From: Tausonia pullulans
Taxonomy: Eukaryota > Basidiomycota > Tremellomycetes > Cystofilobasidiales > Mrakiaceae
Assembly (NCBI GenBank): GCA_951802195.1
Contig: OX637639.1
Span: forward strand, 260,501 to 324,500
DNA: 64,000 nt
Direction: 5' to 3'
Position numbers and translations under genes: made by a program. The notes under the pieces were generated by a model that did no database searches, was not told the DNA's origin, and was given only the letters and a program-made list of their open reading frames with translations. Numbering within the stretch: position 1 is the first letter of the stretch; every line of letters begins with the position of its first letter. Shown here piece after piece: positions 1 through 10,684 of the stretch.

Positions 1-270
1 CAGGTCCTGAGTGAGATAAAGAAAGAGAATGGAGGTAGGACGAACGTCAGTTCCAGAAAGGATAGTCGGGTAAGATTCCCCAGCCCGTCCTAGGAAAACC
101 AGGTCTGCTGTCATTGGACGTTGTTCAAAGACAGGAGCGCGAGCGGTGCGAAAGGCGGGGTACTCCGAAGGGGACGGTTTCGCGCGCAACCCGTCTCCAT
201 CCACTGCCCAGCGTGCAAGCTTGACGAGTTCATTCCAGTACCTCACCAAATAGGGACGAAGCTCGCTCAT
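1..270 (-). CDS. Partial unrecognised protein-coding exon, running off the left edge
   Basis: The minus strand is open from an ATG at 270-268 to the window edge, 90 codons with the G/C-ending codon preference of the clear genes nearby. The product starts MSELRPYLVRYWNELVKLAR and continues with ordinary mixed composition, unlike the Arg/Pro/Ser-rich shadow frames around it. A stop lies just upstream of the ATG in the same frame, so the ATG could be the start, or the exon could begin at a splice acceptor near it. I recognise no domain, signal peptide or membrane segment. It might be a downstream exon of the gene that starts at 1,130, but that would need an unusually long intron of about 500 nt, so I list it separately. 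Confidence 0.4.
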   Translation of the reverse strand, partial: MSELRPYLVRYWNELVKLARWAVDGDGLRAKPSPSEYPAFRTARAPVFEQRPMTADLVFLGRAGESYPTILSGTDVRPTSILFLYLTQDL

Positions 271-786
271 CGGTTAGAAGGTCTGATGTGGACACTTAAG
301 ACACAAGCGAGCAGAACAGCCCAAGCTGGGACCCCTCCCCGCAAGGCCAAAGCGAAGCTAGAGAGGTTCTGGGGGCTAGAGGGGTCTGGCTGTAGACCAA
401 GCCCCGGAGAGACCTTCGAAAGAGCCTCGTTCTCGAGCACGCAAATAGAGCAAGAGGACTTGCGGGGCCGTGGCCTGGCCTGAACTAACCCTCCTAGGAG
501 GAGAAACGTGAGGACGCGACGCGCGCACACAAATGCGTGCGTCTTGAGCGGAACGCGCGGGCAAATAGAGGCTCGCCTGTTCTACCCGGGGACTCCCCCT
601 CAATATGACTCTCGGGTTGGCGCGTGGCCAGCTCAATGCGACGACATCACACCGGCCTGGGAACGGCCTTGACACATGTAACAAGATGTGCCTCGCCTGA
701 CAAGGACGAGGCTGACCGAGGGCGTCGTCTCGATGGCGAACGCACGTCATCGAGCAGGATGAGAAGCGCGAGGAAACAGAACTCAC

Positions 787-1130
787 GAGGAGACGGTCGA
801 GTTCGGCTCTTTACCCTCCGGTATGAAGGTCTTGCTGCCCTTCCTTGTGCCCCTCCGGACGGGGAACCGTGTCTTCTCCCTGCCGCTGGGACTGACAAGG
901 GCGGCGGACTCGAAGTCGTCGGCGATGTCGTCTGGGTCCGAGTCCTTCTCCTTGTCGTGCCGCCGGCGGGATGCCGAGCTCGGCGGCGGCTGCTGCTGCT
1001 GGCTGCCAGGCGAGACGGCGTTAGCCAGGGCTGGGTCGAGTGGGCTGGTGACGATGGAGTGGAGGGAGGGCCGTCGGCGGTGGACGCCAGCATGCTGAAT
1101 GCCCGACGGCGCCGTGGGAGGGCTAGACAT
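787..1130 (-). CDS. Probable first exon of an unrecognised gene
   Basis: An ATG at 1,130-1,128 opens a reading frame of about 114 codons that ends at a good donor (GTGAGT at 786-781). An in-frame stop follows directly, so the exon must be spliced if it is real. The product begins MSSPPTAPSGIQHAG, then has a short Gln run (QQQQ), a Pro/Ser-rich stretch and a charged segment rich in Lys, Asp and Arg. This is a disordered N-terminus of the kind common in basidiomycete membrane and regulatory proteins. No domain is visible and I could not place the next exon with confidence. Codon use is G/C-ending like the zinc transporter. It could still be a chance open frame. Confidence 0.38.
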
Positions 1131-2619
1131 GCGGCGACGACAACGGACAGCGGTGAAGAGAGACCGAAGGGGGAGGAAGGCAGGAAAGAGGAAGAAGAAA
1201 CGATGAAGGAGAAGAAAAGAGGGTATGTAACAGAAGAGGAAGGAGCGGGCTGGTGGTTGGGTGAACTTAGAGCTGTCTTCTTGCCCTTTCTGAGCGTCTG
1301 ACCTCACTCACCCTCCATGCCAACACCCACGTTGGACGTCGCCTTCCTGGCTTGCCCCTCTCTGTCCCCACGCGTGGCCCAGCGTTGCCTCCGCCTTCCA
1401 CTCACCCAATCAACTCCTCCCCTCGTTCTGTTTCGTCCGCTGCCGACGCCTCTAAGAAAAGCCAGCAAGCTGTCACTCCCCCCTCCCCCCCTTGCCCGTC
1501 CGATGGCCGTCACCATTCCCGCAGGAGTAAGGAAGGAGAGATGAGAAGACAAGGTCAACGAGGAGGAGGAGGAGGACAGGATGAAACGCGCAAGTGTTGA
1601 GTTGGGTCATACAGAGCACACGCGCTCCTTCCTCTCCGTCTGCAAGCGGAGTCTGACGCAAAACCTCATTGAAGCTCATCATGCGCGCCCAATTTCGCCA
1701 CCTTTTGGCCGTCCAAGGAGGTCAGAGCACCCTCATGACGAAGAGGAAGCGGAGCAGCGGAGTTCAATTGCCACTAAGCCAGCCAGATTGTGGGATTCCA
1801 GGACGAGAGGGGAGCGAGCGAAGGGAGAGAGAAGCGTGGGATGAGAGGCCACGACCCGACGACGTCAGCTCTGTTGAGAGATCATCATCCCAGGGCACAC
1901 GCACGGCGCGCTTGCGTAGTGGCCAGGGCGTCTGTCCGACTAGCGAGCTACTTGTCGTATAAATGAGTTACCGGACGACCAGGTATTCCTTCCTTCCTCT
2001 GCCGCCAACGCGAAGAATAGCATCCATTCACCGGAGGCTGTTAAAGGAGAGAGGGAAGTGTTTTTTTAAAATTGTGTATTACGACCATCGGACCACCTGC
2101 AAATCAAAATCGCACCGAACGTAGTCCACGGGAGGGAGCGGAAGGAGGAAGGGAGTCGCGCTCCCGAAAGAGGTGGGAATGGCAAAAGAAGTGAGGAGGA
2201 GAGAAAGGGGAGGGGGAGTGAGTGAGAGGAGGAGGGGGAGAGGGATGACTAAGAAACCAAGGGTAAGGGAAGGGTAAGGAAAAGAGAAAGATTGAAAGAG
2301 TGAGAAGAGTTGAAAGGAAGGAAAAAGCGACGTGGAGAACATCAGGAAAGCACCCCGTGGCCATCCTCCCACATCGCGACCAACACACACACCTAGCACC
2401 AGCATCACTGCCGCCACCAGACCTAGGGCACAGCATACCTCAGCCGACCGCCTCAGCTGCCTTACGACTCGTTTTTCCCTCGCCCACGCGAGACCCCTCT
2501 GTCATGATCACTCTTCTGTTTCGCTATTGGCTACTCAGTTTCATGCAATCGGGTCTCTTCTGATTCAGTGTCTTTTACCAGGCCACAAGTCTACTAATTG
2601 ATTAAAGAATGAACTCCAT
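1131..2619. other. Intergenic stretch with no supportable gene
   Basis: Many short overlapping frames are open on both strands, but all read as Arg/Pro/Ser-rich or Leu/Phe/Ser-rich shadows with no recognisable domain. About 2,130-2,310 is strongly purine-rich on the plus strand (GGGAGG/GGAAGG type), a polypurine-polypyrimidine tract. The part next to 1,130 would serve as upstream region of the minus-strand exon there. I see no RNA gene. Confidence 0.5.
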
Positions 2620-3600
2620 CCTCACACCGTTGGAGGTCGGCAGAGAGCGGATCAACAGCGGCTGTTGGCTTGAGGGTGGGCTCGCACGGCGGAAGTACTT
2701 CCAGTCAACGATGGGGAGAGGGTCCTGTCGTACCATCCGCTTCCAGGCCTTGATGTAGTCCTTCCGGGGGGGGGAGGTTTAGGGGTGGTCAAGAGCACGA
2801 ATAATCTTGCGTAGGTCGCCTCGCTCGGGAGGTCAGACTCAGGCCCAGGAGCGAAAAAGAGAGCACACTAAGGAAAGATGGCACGGGGCGTGCCTGATGT
2901 CCCGGAGGCATAGGGGGGACAGGCATGGATGTGCTGGGCGAGCATAATCCTCCCGTCTGAACTGAGGAATCCGGCCAAGCTGAAACGGAGCTGCTAGACG
3001 TAAAAGAGCTGGGGATAGTTGAGGAAGGTGGAAGATCCACTGGGAGCGCAGCGACAGGAGGAGACCGAAGCCGCCGCTCAACATCGTCGGGGTGCTGAGC
3101 CGTGCCTCCCTAACCAGATGTTGTGACGTCAAGGTGGACAAATGGTTTCTAGCGGACGACCCAGTGCCCGAAACCGGGAGAAGGAGGCTTGCAAACACGA
3201 AGGGGGAAGTCGAGAGGCCGTCGGGGGATGGGCCGAGGGTGAGAGGAACAACTCGCTCGTGAGAGACCCTGCTCGTGAGAGACCCTGCTCCCCGCTGCAC
3301 ATCCGTACTCGGACAGGCAGGCACGCGTGAAGCGTCCTGACGTCCTCTCAGTCACGGCATCCCCCACAGCCGTCGTCGGCAAGGAGAGTGGTAAAGGGGG
3401 CGTTGGAGGAGAGGAAGGCGTCACGCATAGTGTAAGAGAGGGGGAGCTTGGGACGAGTGGCCATGGGATGCGGGCTGCGTAATCGCTGGCGGAGCACGCA
3501 GGCGAGGGGCTTGAGGAGGGCGAAGATGATAGGGATCGTCAGGCAGGACAGGCAGGCAGGCCGGGGCAGGGAGGCCCGGCCGCTTCCAATATCGGTCACA
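2620..3600 (-). mobile_element. Old, heavily decayed LINE ORF2 relic
   Basis: Broken minus-strand frames match, in the right order, parts of the reverse transcriptase and C-terminal region of the LINE at 55,139-58,813. Near 3,500 the relic reads FALLKPLACVLRQRL, against FALLLEPLACMLRHRL in the intact copy. It then reads LADD near the position of the catalytic FADD. Near 3,050 it reads RLSTPTMLSGGFG, against RLETPRDLGGFG. Near 2,680 it reads VDWK followed by RRAS, against IDWK and SRAS. Several frameshifts and deletions separate these islands. The element is therefore related to, but much older than, the LINE copies inside the large repeat block. The alternative, chance similarity in GC-rich DNA, is made less likely by the conserved order of three blocks. 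Confidence 0.5.
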
Positions 3601-3850
3601 GCCCTCAGGAGCTTCCCTCATTCCCTCGCGCTGCCGCCTGTTAACGCTCCTTGACTTCCAGCCACCCAGTCCAGACTGACACCTCAGCAAGCCCTCTCGA
3701 CGTTCCAACAGCATCCTACTCCCTCTATCCTCGCCTCTAACCTGTCCCAACTCTCAGCGGCTGTCTAAGAGCTCGCTCAACCTCTTCCTCCGCGTCCGCT
3801 CCTCTCACTCGCTCGCTTCACTGTCGCCCTGACTTTCGTCGCCAGCAACC
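3601..3850 (+). promoter_or_regulatory. Promoter and 5' leader region of the zinc transporter gene
   Basis: The 250 bases upstream of the start codon are pyrimidine-rich, especially 3,770-3,845 (CTCTTCCTCCGCG, TCACTCGCTCGCTTC), as is usual for 5' leaders of highly expressed fungal genes. The start context CAGCAACCATGG is favourable. No TATA box is obvious, and I could not identify a Zap1-like zinc-response element with confidence. Confidence 0.35.
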
Positions 3851-6309
3851 ATGGGCTTTAGCAAGAAGGCTCGAATCATCACCCTGCTCGTCATCGACAC
3901 CGTCTTCTTCTTCATCGAGCTCTTCTTTGGCTATGCCGTCGGTTCCATTGCCCTCGTGGCTGGTGAGCAGCAGCCGCAACCAGACCGCGCCGCGCCTGCT
4001 GCTTGAATCTGTTGCTGACTTCAACACCCCACTCCGCCCCCTAGACTCGTTCCACATGCTCAAGTGAGTCATCGATCTCTCTCTCGACGACGCGCTATGC
4101 TCGTTTCTTCACCCTCCCCGGCTAGATGTTGGCATTCGGGATTATTTTTTTGATTCCCGCCCTCCTTCCTTCCCCTTGCTCTCGCGTGTGTGCTTCGCTT
4201 TCTTCCCAGTGACGTGATCTCGCTCGTCGTCGCGCTGTATGCCATTCAGCTGGCCACGGCCTCATCCTCGGCCAAATACTCCTACGGATGGCAGCGTGCT
4301 GAAATCCTTGGTAAGTGAGACTGCTGCCCTCCATTGCGGGCGAGATGACCCACCCAACGACTGGTCGGGCACCCCCCCCCCCCCCTCTCCCCCGGGGGTC
4401 CCCCGCCTTCCGCGCCGTCCGTCGCTCGCTCGCCTGAGTCATGTTCGTCATGCGTTGGATCGTGGCTGATGGTGCCTCCCTTCTCTGTCAGGTGCCCTCA
4501 TCAACGGTGTCTTCCTTCTCGCTCTCTGCTTCTCTATCTTTATGGAGTGCCTGCAGAGGCTTGTGACCGTCCCCGGTGCGTTCAAAGCTTTACCTCCGAT
4601 CCGCCGCCCTGTTCGATCGGGCACTTCTGAGCGCTTTACCCATGCTGATTCTTCCTCTTTGTCTGCTCTCTCCAATCTCTCATGTACTCAGAGGTTACGA
4701 ACCCCCAGGTTGTCGTGATTGTCGGCTGCTTCGGTCTCGCGTCCAACATCGTGGGCCTCTTCCTCTTCCACGGTGAGCGTCGAACACCACTCTTTGCCTG
4801 TACCCCACTCCGACCTGACTTTGCCACGCTTCTCCCTTCACCTCCTACTACCTAGACCACGGGCACGGAGGCGGAGGACACTCCCACTCTCATGGCGGGC
4901 CGGTCATTAAGTCACCATCGAGTCAAGCCGAGGAGCCGCTTCTTGGCGACGGCGGTATCCGCCGTCAGCGCAAGGACTCGCTCTCGTCGCTGTACGGGCA
5001 CCCGGCCCAGACGCGCGCATCTGTCATCGTCCAAGCGGAGACCATGGGTTATCATTCGCACGCCCACGGCCCCGAGCACTCGCCCTTGAGCCCGGCTGTG
5101 AGCGGCAGCAGCGAACACGGCGCGCGCAGCCGCTCTCTCAGCAAGCAAGAGCGTGCCAAGCTTGAAGCCCTTGCCGAAGCCAGCAACAACGGATCGGAGG
5201 CTGGGTGAGTGCTCGTCAGCTGCCAGAGTGGATCGCGCACCAGTCCAGCATGGTATCTGATCATCTCCTTTCCAGTCACTCTGAGCAAGAGCACAACGGT
5301 CATGCGCACGTTACCCCTGCGAGGTCGTACGGTGCAGTCGAGACGGCCGCCTCGCAGGCCGTCGAAGCGCACTCACATGGTGGTCACTCGCACGACGATG
5401 ACGACGACCACTCGAGCGGCTTGTCTGGAGGCGGAGGCCACGGTCATTCGCACGGCAGTATGAATATGCAGGGAGTCTTCCTTCACGGTGAGTCAGGCCC
5501 GTTAGATGCTGTTGTGTCTCTCCCGGACGCTCAACTGAAATGTTAGGTGTCCACGGTTCCACCAGTCCTCGGGGATGCTCTTGGAAACGTTGGTGTCATC
5601 GCCGCCGGTCTTGTCATCTGGCTCTGCGAAGGACAGTGGCGCTTCTATGTGAGTACTTGCCCTTCTTCTTTGGGTACTCTCTTGCTGAGTCCTTTTGCCC
5701 CGCCCTGCAACAGTCGGACCCTCTCATCTCGTTCATCATTACCGTTATCATCTTCAGCTCTGCTCTTCCCCTTGGCAAGTATCCGCATGTCTTAGTAGAT
5801 ACTAGGTCGCTCTGTCGCTAACGGCCGTGTTGGGAATGCCGTAGTCAAGTCAGCCTCGTTCATTCTTCTCCAGGCGGTCCCCTCCTCAATTGACCTCGAC
5901 GACCTCCGCGCGTCCATTCTCGACGTTCCTGGGGTAGTCTCTGTTCACGAGGTTGGTCTACCATGCCCATTGCCGCCGAGTTTGAGGATCAATCCTGATT
6001 CATCCGTCTACTGTGTCCGCTTAGCTTCATTGTTGGCAGCTCTCCGAGTCCAAGGTCGTCGCCTCGGTCCACGTCCTCATCCAGCGCGGCAAGGACTACA
6101 TGGCGACCGTTCAGGGGATCCGCAAGATCCTTCATGACTACGGCATCCATTCGTCGACTATTCAGCCCGAGTTTGGCGACGAAGAGACGCCTATCGAGGA
6201 GGCCGAAAACTGCCTTATTCGGTGCCCCCCGGACGCCGACTGCGCCGCCGGACAGTGCTGCACGCCCGAGCTTAGCTCGACCGCCGTTAGCGGGGACCAG
6301 ATCGTCTGA
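3851..6309 (+). CDS. ZRC1: Zinc/cation diffusion facilitator transporter, ZRC1/COT1 type (11 exons)
   Basis: Family knowledge: these CDF antiporters load Zn2+ (or Co2+) into the vacuole in exchange for protons. My exon model is 3851-3962, 4045-4063, 4210-4310, 4492-4575, 4692-4772, 4856-5204, 5276-5487, 5566-5648, 5714-5774, 5845-5951 and 6025-6309, giving 497 residues. TM1 begins VIDTVFFFIELFFGYAVGS. The two metal-site motifs are present: ADSFHMLND in TM2 and HVLGDALGN in TM5. Between TM4 and TM5 lies a long cytosolic loop of about 180 residues with many His clusters (HDHGHGGGGHSHSHG, HSHGGHSHDDDDDHS, GHGHSHG), typical of fungal ZRC1. The C-terminal cytosolic domain contains ELHCWQLSES, where the family usually has HVWQL, and ends in a Cys-rich tail (CPPDADCAAGQCC). 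The ninth intron is GC-AG (GCAAGT at 5,775) and the tenth starts GTTGGT. An acceptor at 5,546 is a possible but frame-breaking alternative to 5,565. The gene looks functional. Zinc versus cobalt preference cannot be read from the sequence. Confidence 0.92.
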
Positions 6310-6598
6310 GGATGGTGCCCGTCATCACCGCAGTCTCTCACATTCCCCTCTCTCCATTCCACTGGCTCTCGCTCATTTTATCACACCCTCCACCCCCGTT
6401 GTTTTGCCGCTCGGGGCTTGGAAAAGCGTCTGTGCTTGGTTCCAGTCACTCTCCCTTCTTTGTAGGACTTTTCTTTCCTTCTTTTTGCTATTTCCCTCGC
6501 CCATCTGCTTTACTTTCTCTCCTCACATTCTCTCGCTGCTCCCTCTCTACATGTGGCGTGAAACAAGAAGATGTGCTCTGCTTCCTCGGCTGCTTTTG
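6310..6598 (+). other. 3' flank of the zinc transporter
   Basis: This is pyrimidine-rich sequence after the stop codon, presumably 3' UTR and terminator. No gene is visible. It ends where a solo LTR begins at 6,599, the outer edge of the retroelement block. Confidence 0.5.
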
Positions 6599-6805
6599 TG
6601 TTAAGATTGGTCAAGGATTCAGGACCGAAGAGGATGGGCGAGAAGAACGGAGGGGATGGAAAGAAAATGGAAGAAATCAAAGAGTGTGGGACAATGAATT
6701 TGGTGGGAAAAGGAAAAAGGTCTGAAAAACGGGAATGCCGAGCGAGCCAGAGAGAGGCTACACAGACCCCCAGCCAGAGCCGACCGAGGCAGCGAGATCC
6801 TAACA
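6599..6805 (-). repeat. Solo LTR at the left border of the repeat block
   Basis: This is a 207-bp terminal repeat. On the minus strand it begins TGTTAGGATCTCGCTGCC and ends ATCTTAACA, the same TGTYAGGATC...TAACA style as the gypsy LTRs inside the block. Its inverted partner is 60,963-61,169. No matching 5-bp target duplication is visible across it (ttttg outside, ggagg inside), and its outermost bases differ from the partner. This is what a recombination breakpoint within the LTR would leave. Confidence 0.75.
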
Positions 6806-6907
6806 GGAGGTGCCCCCGCCAGCGATACGCGCGGCGCTAGAGAGAGAGATGTCAACAACCATCACTCGTCCATCCTTCCTTCCCTCAAGGGCTACCGCCA
6901 AAACGTA

Positions 6908-6999
6908 TGAAGACCGTGGGATTCGAACCCACGCCATAAATGACTGCCGGACAAGAAATATCCTGAAGACAGCGCCTTAGACCACTCGGCCAGATCTCC
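6908..6999 (-). tRNA. tRNA-Leu(CAG) with a 12-nt intron
   Basis: This 92-nt gene folds as a class II tRNA. The acceptor GGAGATC pairs with GGTCTTC (two G-U pairs) and is followed by discriminator A, typical of tRNA-Leu. The D arm is GCC...GGC and the anticodon stem is CTGTC/GGCAG with one G-U pair. The T arm is GTGGG-TTCGAAT-CCCAC. The anticodon loop reads TT-CAG-G, then a 12-nt intron (ATATTTCTTGTC) at the canonical site one base 3' of the anticodon. The B box GGTTCGAATCC is perfect. An identical inverted copy lies at 60,769-60,860. A Ser identity is ruled out by anticodon and discriminator. Confidence 0.95.
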
Positions 7000-7071
7000 A
7001 AACAATGCTGCGATGTTCTCAGCGTTGAATCTGTTCCAATTCTGGAAAACCGCCTAGTCCACGTTTTCGAC

Positions 7072-10000
7072 CTGGACAGCTGAGTGTGAAGATATGGGCT
7101 TCGACTCGATCTTTACGGTCGGATGCCAGACTGCCATCCTCTGGCGGCTAGCCTCTCGATTCCTTCCTCCCGATACCCCTCCGACTAGGATCAGATTCAT
7201 CTCCCGCTCCTCTCCCATCTTACGAACCAGCCTGACGGATGCCGTTTTTGTCATCGCCGGCGAAGCCGTCAGGGTAGCTGCAGTCTATGTCCCCTGCCGA
7301 GACAGCCAAACGAACGGCCGTTCGACAAAGGAGTTCCTCTATACTCTATCTCGCAAGGTACCTGCCCACTCTGACATTCCTCTCCTCCTGGGCGGGGACT
7401 GGAACTGTGTGGAGGACAACTACCTCGACGGGATGAGCCAATTTACCCAGAACGCGGGAAAGGAGGAAACGTGCCGGCTGGCCCGGGACTTTGCCCTCTC
7501 CGACCTATACCGATCCCTATACCCGCTCCAGCGCGAATACACCAACTATACTGGCATCACGCGAGCAGATCGCCGCATCGATTGCTTCTACCTGTCCCCT
7601 CTACTCGCTAGTCGAGCCGTAAGACAGCGCTTCCTGCCACGACCGTCTGGCCATCTCTGCTCTAGCCACAAGCCGATCGAACTCAGCCTCGCCTTCCCAG
7701 GCGCAATCGACCACGGTCCCGGAGCATACAAGATCGGCACACACCTGCTGAAGATTACAGGTTTTGTTGATTACTTCCTATACCACATCCCCAGGTGGTA
7801 CCAAGATGCGCTCACCGAGAGTAAGAATCCCTTCGAGGCTTGGGACAAGACCAAGCTTCAGATAGCGGAGCACGCGGCTGACATCTCAAGACACCTCGCC
7901 CGAATGAGCAGAGTGTCGGGCGGGGATCCACACAGGTCGATCCTCCAAGGCCACGCTCTTCGAGCCCACCTCGAACCAGCCAACACAAGCGAGTATGCCG
8001 TCAAGCAGCGACTAAGATCGTCCGCCAGGCCGACACCATCGCAGCCCTTCGGCCACTCGACAACCCAGCAGCCGCAGCCGCCACACACAACGAGAGCATT
8101 CTTGCTACTGCACACGCCTTCTCCACGACTCTCTACGAGACCAAGCCGACGCCAGCTGCCGAGCACGCCAACGTCCTCCGATATGTCACCAACATACTCG
8201 ACAACTCCCAGAGTCGGACCCTCGAGAAATCCTTCGAACCGGACGAGCTCAGGCGGGCCACGTTCAGATCGAACCGTAACAAGACACCAGGAAGCGACGG
8301 GATCCCCGTCGAGTTCTACCAGGCCACATGGGCTGTCGTCGGCCCAATCCTCCTCAGCCTACTGAACCTCGTCCCGGAGACAGGCCTCCGATCCGCCTCA
8401 CAGCGCGAGGCCCATATCCATCTGATCTTCAAGAAGAAGGGAGATCGCGATCAGATTGCCAACTATCGTCCGATCTCGCTCATCAATGTTGACGCTCGCA
8501 TCTTCTTCCTTGCCATCAACAGCCGCCTGCTCACCGTCGTCGACACCCTCATCGACGGGGACCAGATAGGCTTCCTCCCTGGCCGCGACTCGGGTCGCAA
8601 CATCTCCTCTGTCAGGATCTCGCGGACTTGCCACCTCAGCTCTGCGCCGGTGTCAGGATCTCGCAGACTCGCCACCTCAGCTCTGCGCCTGCCTTTCCCT
8701 TGTTTGCTCCACATTCCCTCATCTTGGACCATTCTTTCGCCACATTGGCTCACCCTCCTTGTCTCATTGCGCTTTCTTCTCTTTTATTTCATCATCTGCT
8801 CTACAGACTTTGCGTTCTCGCACTTCTCATCCCCTCCCTTGTTCTTACCCCTGGCCCATAAAACGCTCATTTCATCGTAGTTTTGTTCTGCACTCTGACT
8901 ATCATTTGGACCCGACAAACTTGCCCAAGACCCTTAAGCAAGCCCGTGTCACCTCCAGCACTTCAGTTCCCTTTCCTCACCCGCCACCGCCCTCAGTACA
9001 CTTCATCGCCAACGTTCCCCTCCTCACCCAATCTTCTCTGCCATTGCCCCTTGGGCCAATCCTAACATCCTCTCTCCAGCTCGCCATAGACGACGAAGAT
9101 ATCTTGCCTGGCGTCCTCGCCCAAGTCGACTTTGAGAAGGCATACGACAGAGTGTCGCACGACTTTGTTGGCCCCTGCCTCAGCCACATGGGATTCGGTC
9201 CGCGCGCCGCCGCGTGGATCACATCAACGATGACCTCTCAGACAGCTCGGCTCATGATCAACGGATGGAGGGGCCAAGCCATCGACATCCGGTCTGGTGT
9301 CCGACAGGGCGATCCCGCGGGCGATCCCGCGGCACCGACGATCTTTGCCCTCCTTCTGGAGCCGCTGGCATGCATGCTCCGCCATCGCCTCCCACCAGCC
9401 AATCCGTCCCCTCTACATGAGCGGAAGGTCCTTCTCTTTGCAGACGATCTAAGTATCCGGTGTCGGACCTGGTCGGAGGTCGATGAGGCGACGGTCTGCC
9501 TCCGAGAGTACGAGAAAGCCTCAGCAAGCAAGCTGAACTACCAGAAATCACTCCTGTATCCTCTGGGGTCATGCCGGACGGATGCGCCTACGAGGTACCA
9601 CGATTGGCGCGTCCAAACGCTGTCATTCGACTTCCTCGGCGTTCCATGAGGTCGCACGGTCAACGGTCCTGCTTGCTGGCGAGATGTCATCGGCAAACTG
9701 AAGGCTCGACTTGCGCGCATCCCGCTGCACGACCTCCCTCTCCTTGCGCGATGCAACGTCATAAACCAGTGCATCTACTCGAAGATCATATACCTGGACC
9801 GCTTCCTGCCGTGCCCAGACGATATCCTGGAAGACCTCGAGGCAACGGCCTACAAGTCTCTCTACCGATCGAAACACCACGACGTCAGCAGGGAACGTCT
9901 GGAAACCCCTCGAAACCTCGGTGGCTTCGGCTTCACGCCACTCCGATTCCGGCTGATCAAAGCGCGCGCCCAGTGGGCTGGCGATGTGCTCTTTCAACCG

Positions 10001-10684
10001 GAGCTTCCCGCATCGATCCGTATTCGCAAGCGTATCATCCATACCATGAGCCTTGACCCAGAGGGCTTATAGAATGCTGACTCGCACCATCTTCAGGGAT
10101 GGAGAGTTCATCAGAGGACCTCGGCCCGCCAATTTCAGCTGGTTAGGCGTATTCCTTTCCCCAGTGGAAGGTCAATGGTTCTTCCCAGCCGCCTGGTGGA
10201 ATGCCATCTCAACGCTCCAAGGAGCTCTCCCTGCGCGATGGCAGACTTACCTCCGGGCATGGTTCGAAGAAATCAGCTTTGACATGAGCTACTGGAATCA
10301 AGACCGCTGGAGGAACGCTGTCCACTGGATCTACGTTCGGTACAGATAGCCAGTTGCGGCTGGGTCTCCACCCGATCCACACAAACCTTGGCCGGCTGAA
10401 CGTTCCTCGTGCGCCCCACGGCGCACTCAGTCGTACTCTAGCCAACCGCGACCTCATCATCCCAAAGGGCTGGCAGGACCACTTCCCGGCGCTTACCAAG
10501 ATCGATTGGAAGCGTCAGTGGTGCTTGCTGAAGGCCGTGTCCCGAGCGTCGCCCAAAGACGTCGACTTGGCCATCGCTTCTCGCTGTACAGTCTCCACCC
10601 AGGAAAGCATACTGCGGCGGCATTCCTCGCCGACGGAATCGCTACGCCGCACAACAGGTCCAAGCGATGTGCGCTGTGCCTGAC
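7072..10684 (+). mobile_element. Old 5'-truncated LINE copy (left arm), split by a solo LTR and cut by a gypsy-type LTR
   Basis: The copy begins inside ORF2 (codons for AECEDMG-like sequence) 72 bp upstream of the tRNA-Leu gene, and carries most of the endonuclease and reverse transcriptase. It is interrupted by a solo LTR at 8,610-9,067 and ends at 10,684 where another LTR starts. Relative to the near-full-length copy at 54,906-60,695 it has a 1-base deletion near 8,013, a 1-base insertion near 10,066 and a 2-base deletion near 10,330, all shared with the right-arm copy. It also has two changes of its own: a stop in place of Cys near 9,647 and a 12-bp tandem duplication near 9,310 (GDPAGDPA). 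The FADD motif is intact near 9,440. The shared lesions mean it had decayed before the arms were duplicated. Confidence 0.9.
8610..9067 (+). repeat. Solo LTR (458 bp) inserted in the old LINE, with tcctc target duplication
   Basis: It begins TGTCAGGATC and ends CAATCCTAACA, flanked by a 5-bp duplication (tcctc at 8,605-8,609 and 9,068-9,072). The uninterrupted site is visible in the young LINE. The first 41 bp of the LTR are tandemly repeated (8,610-8,650 and 8,651 onward). It belongs to the same subfamily as the LTR at 10,685-11,086. The right-arm equivalent is 52,905-53,362 with the same duplication. Confidence 0.93.

Noticed and set aside
624-1301. Plus-strand 225-codon frame near the left edge
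   Set aside because: Its composition is Arg/Gly/Glu-rich with no domain, and it overlaps the better-supported minus-strand exon at 787-1,130.
5547-5565. Alternative acceptor at 5,546 for the seventh intron of the zinc transporter
   Set aside because: Using it puts the next exon out of frame with the conserved HVLGD motif. The acceptor at 5,565 restores the motif exactly.
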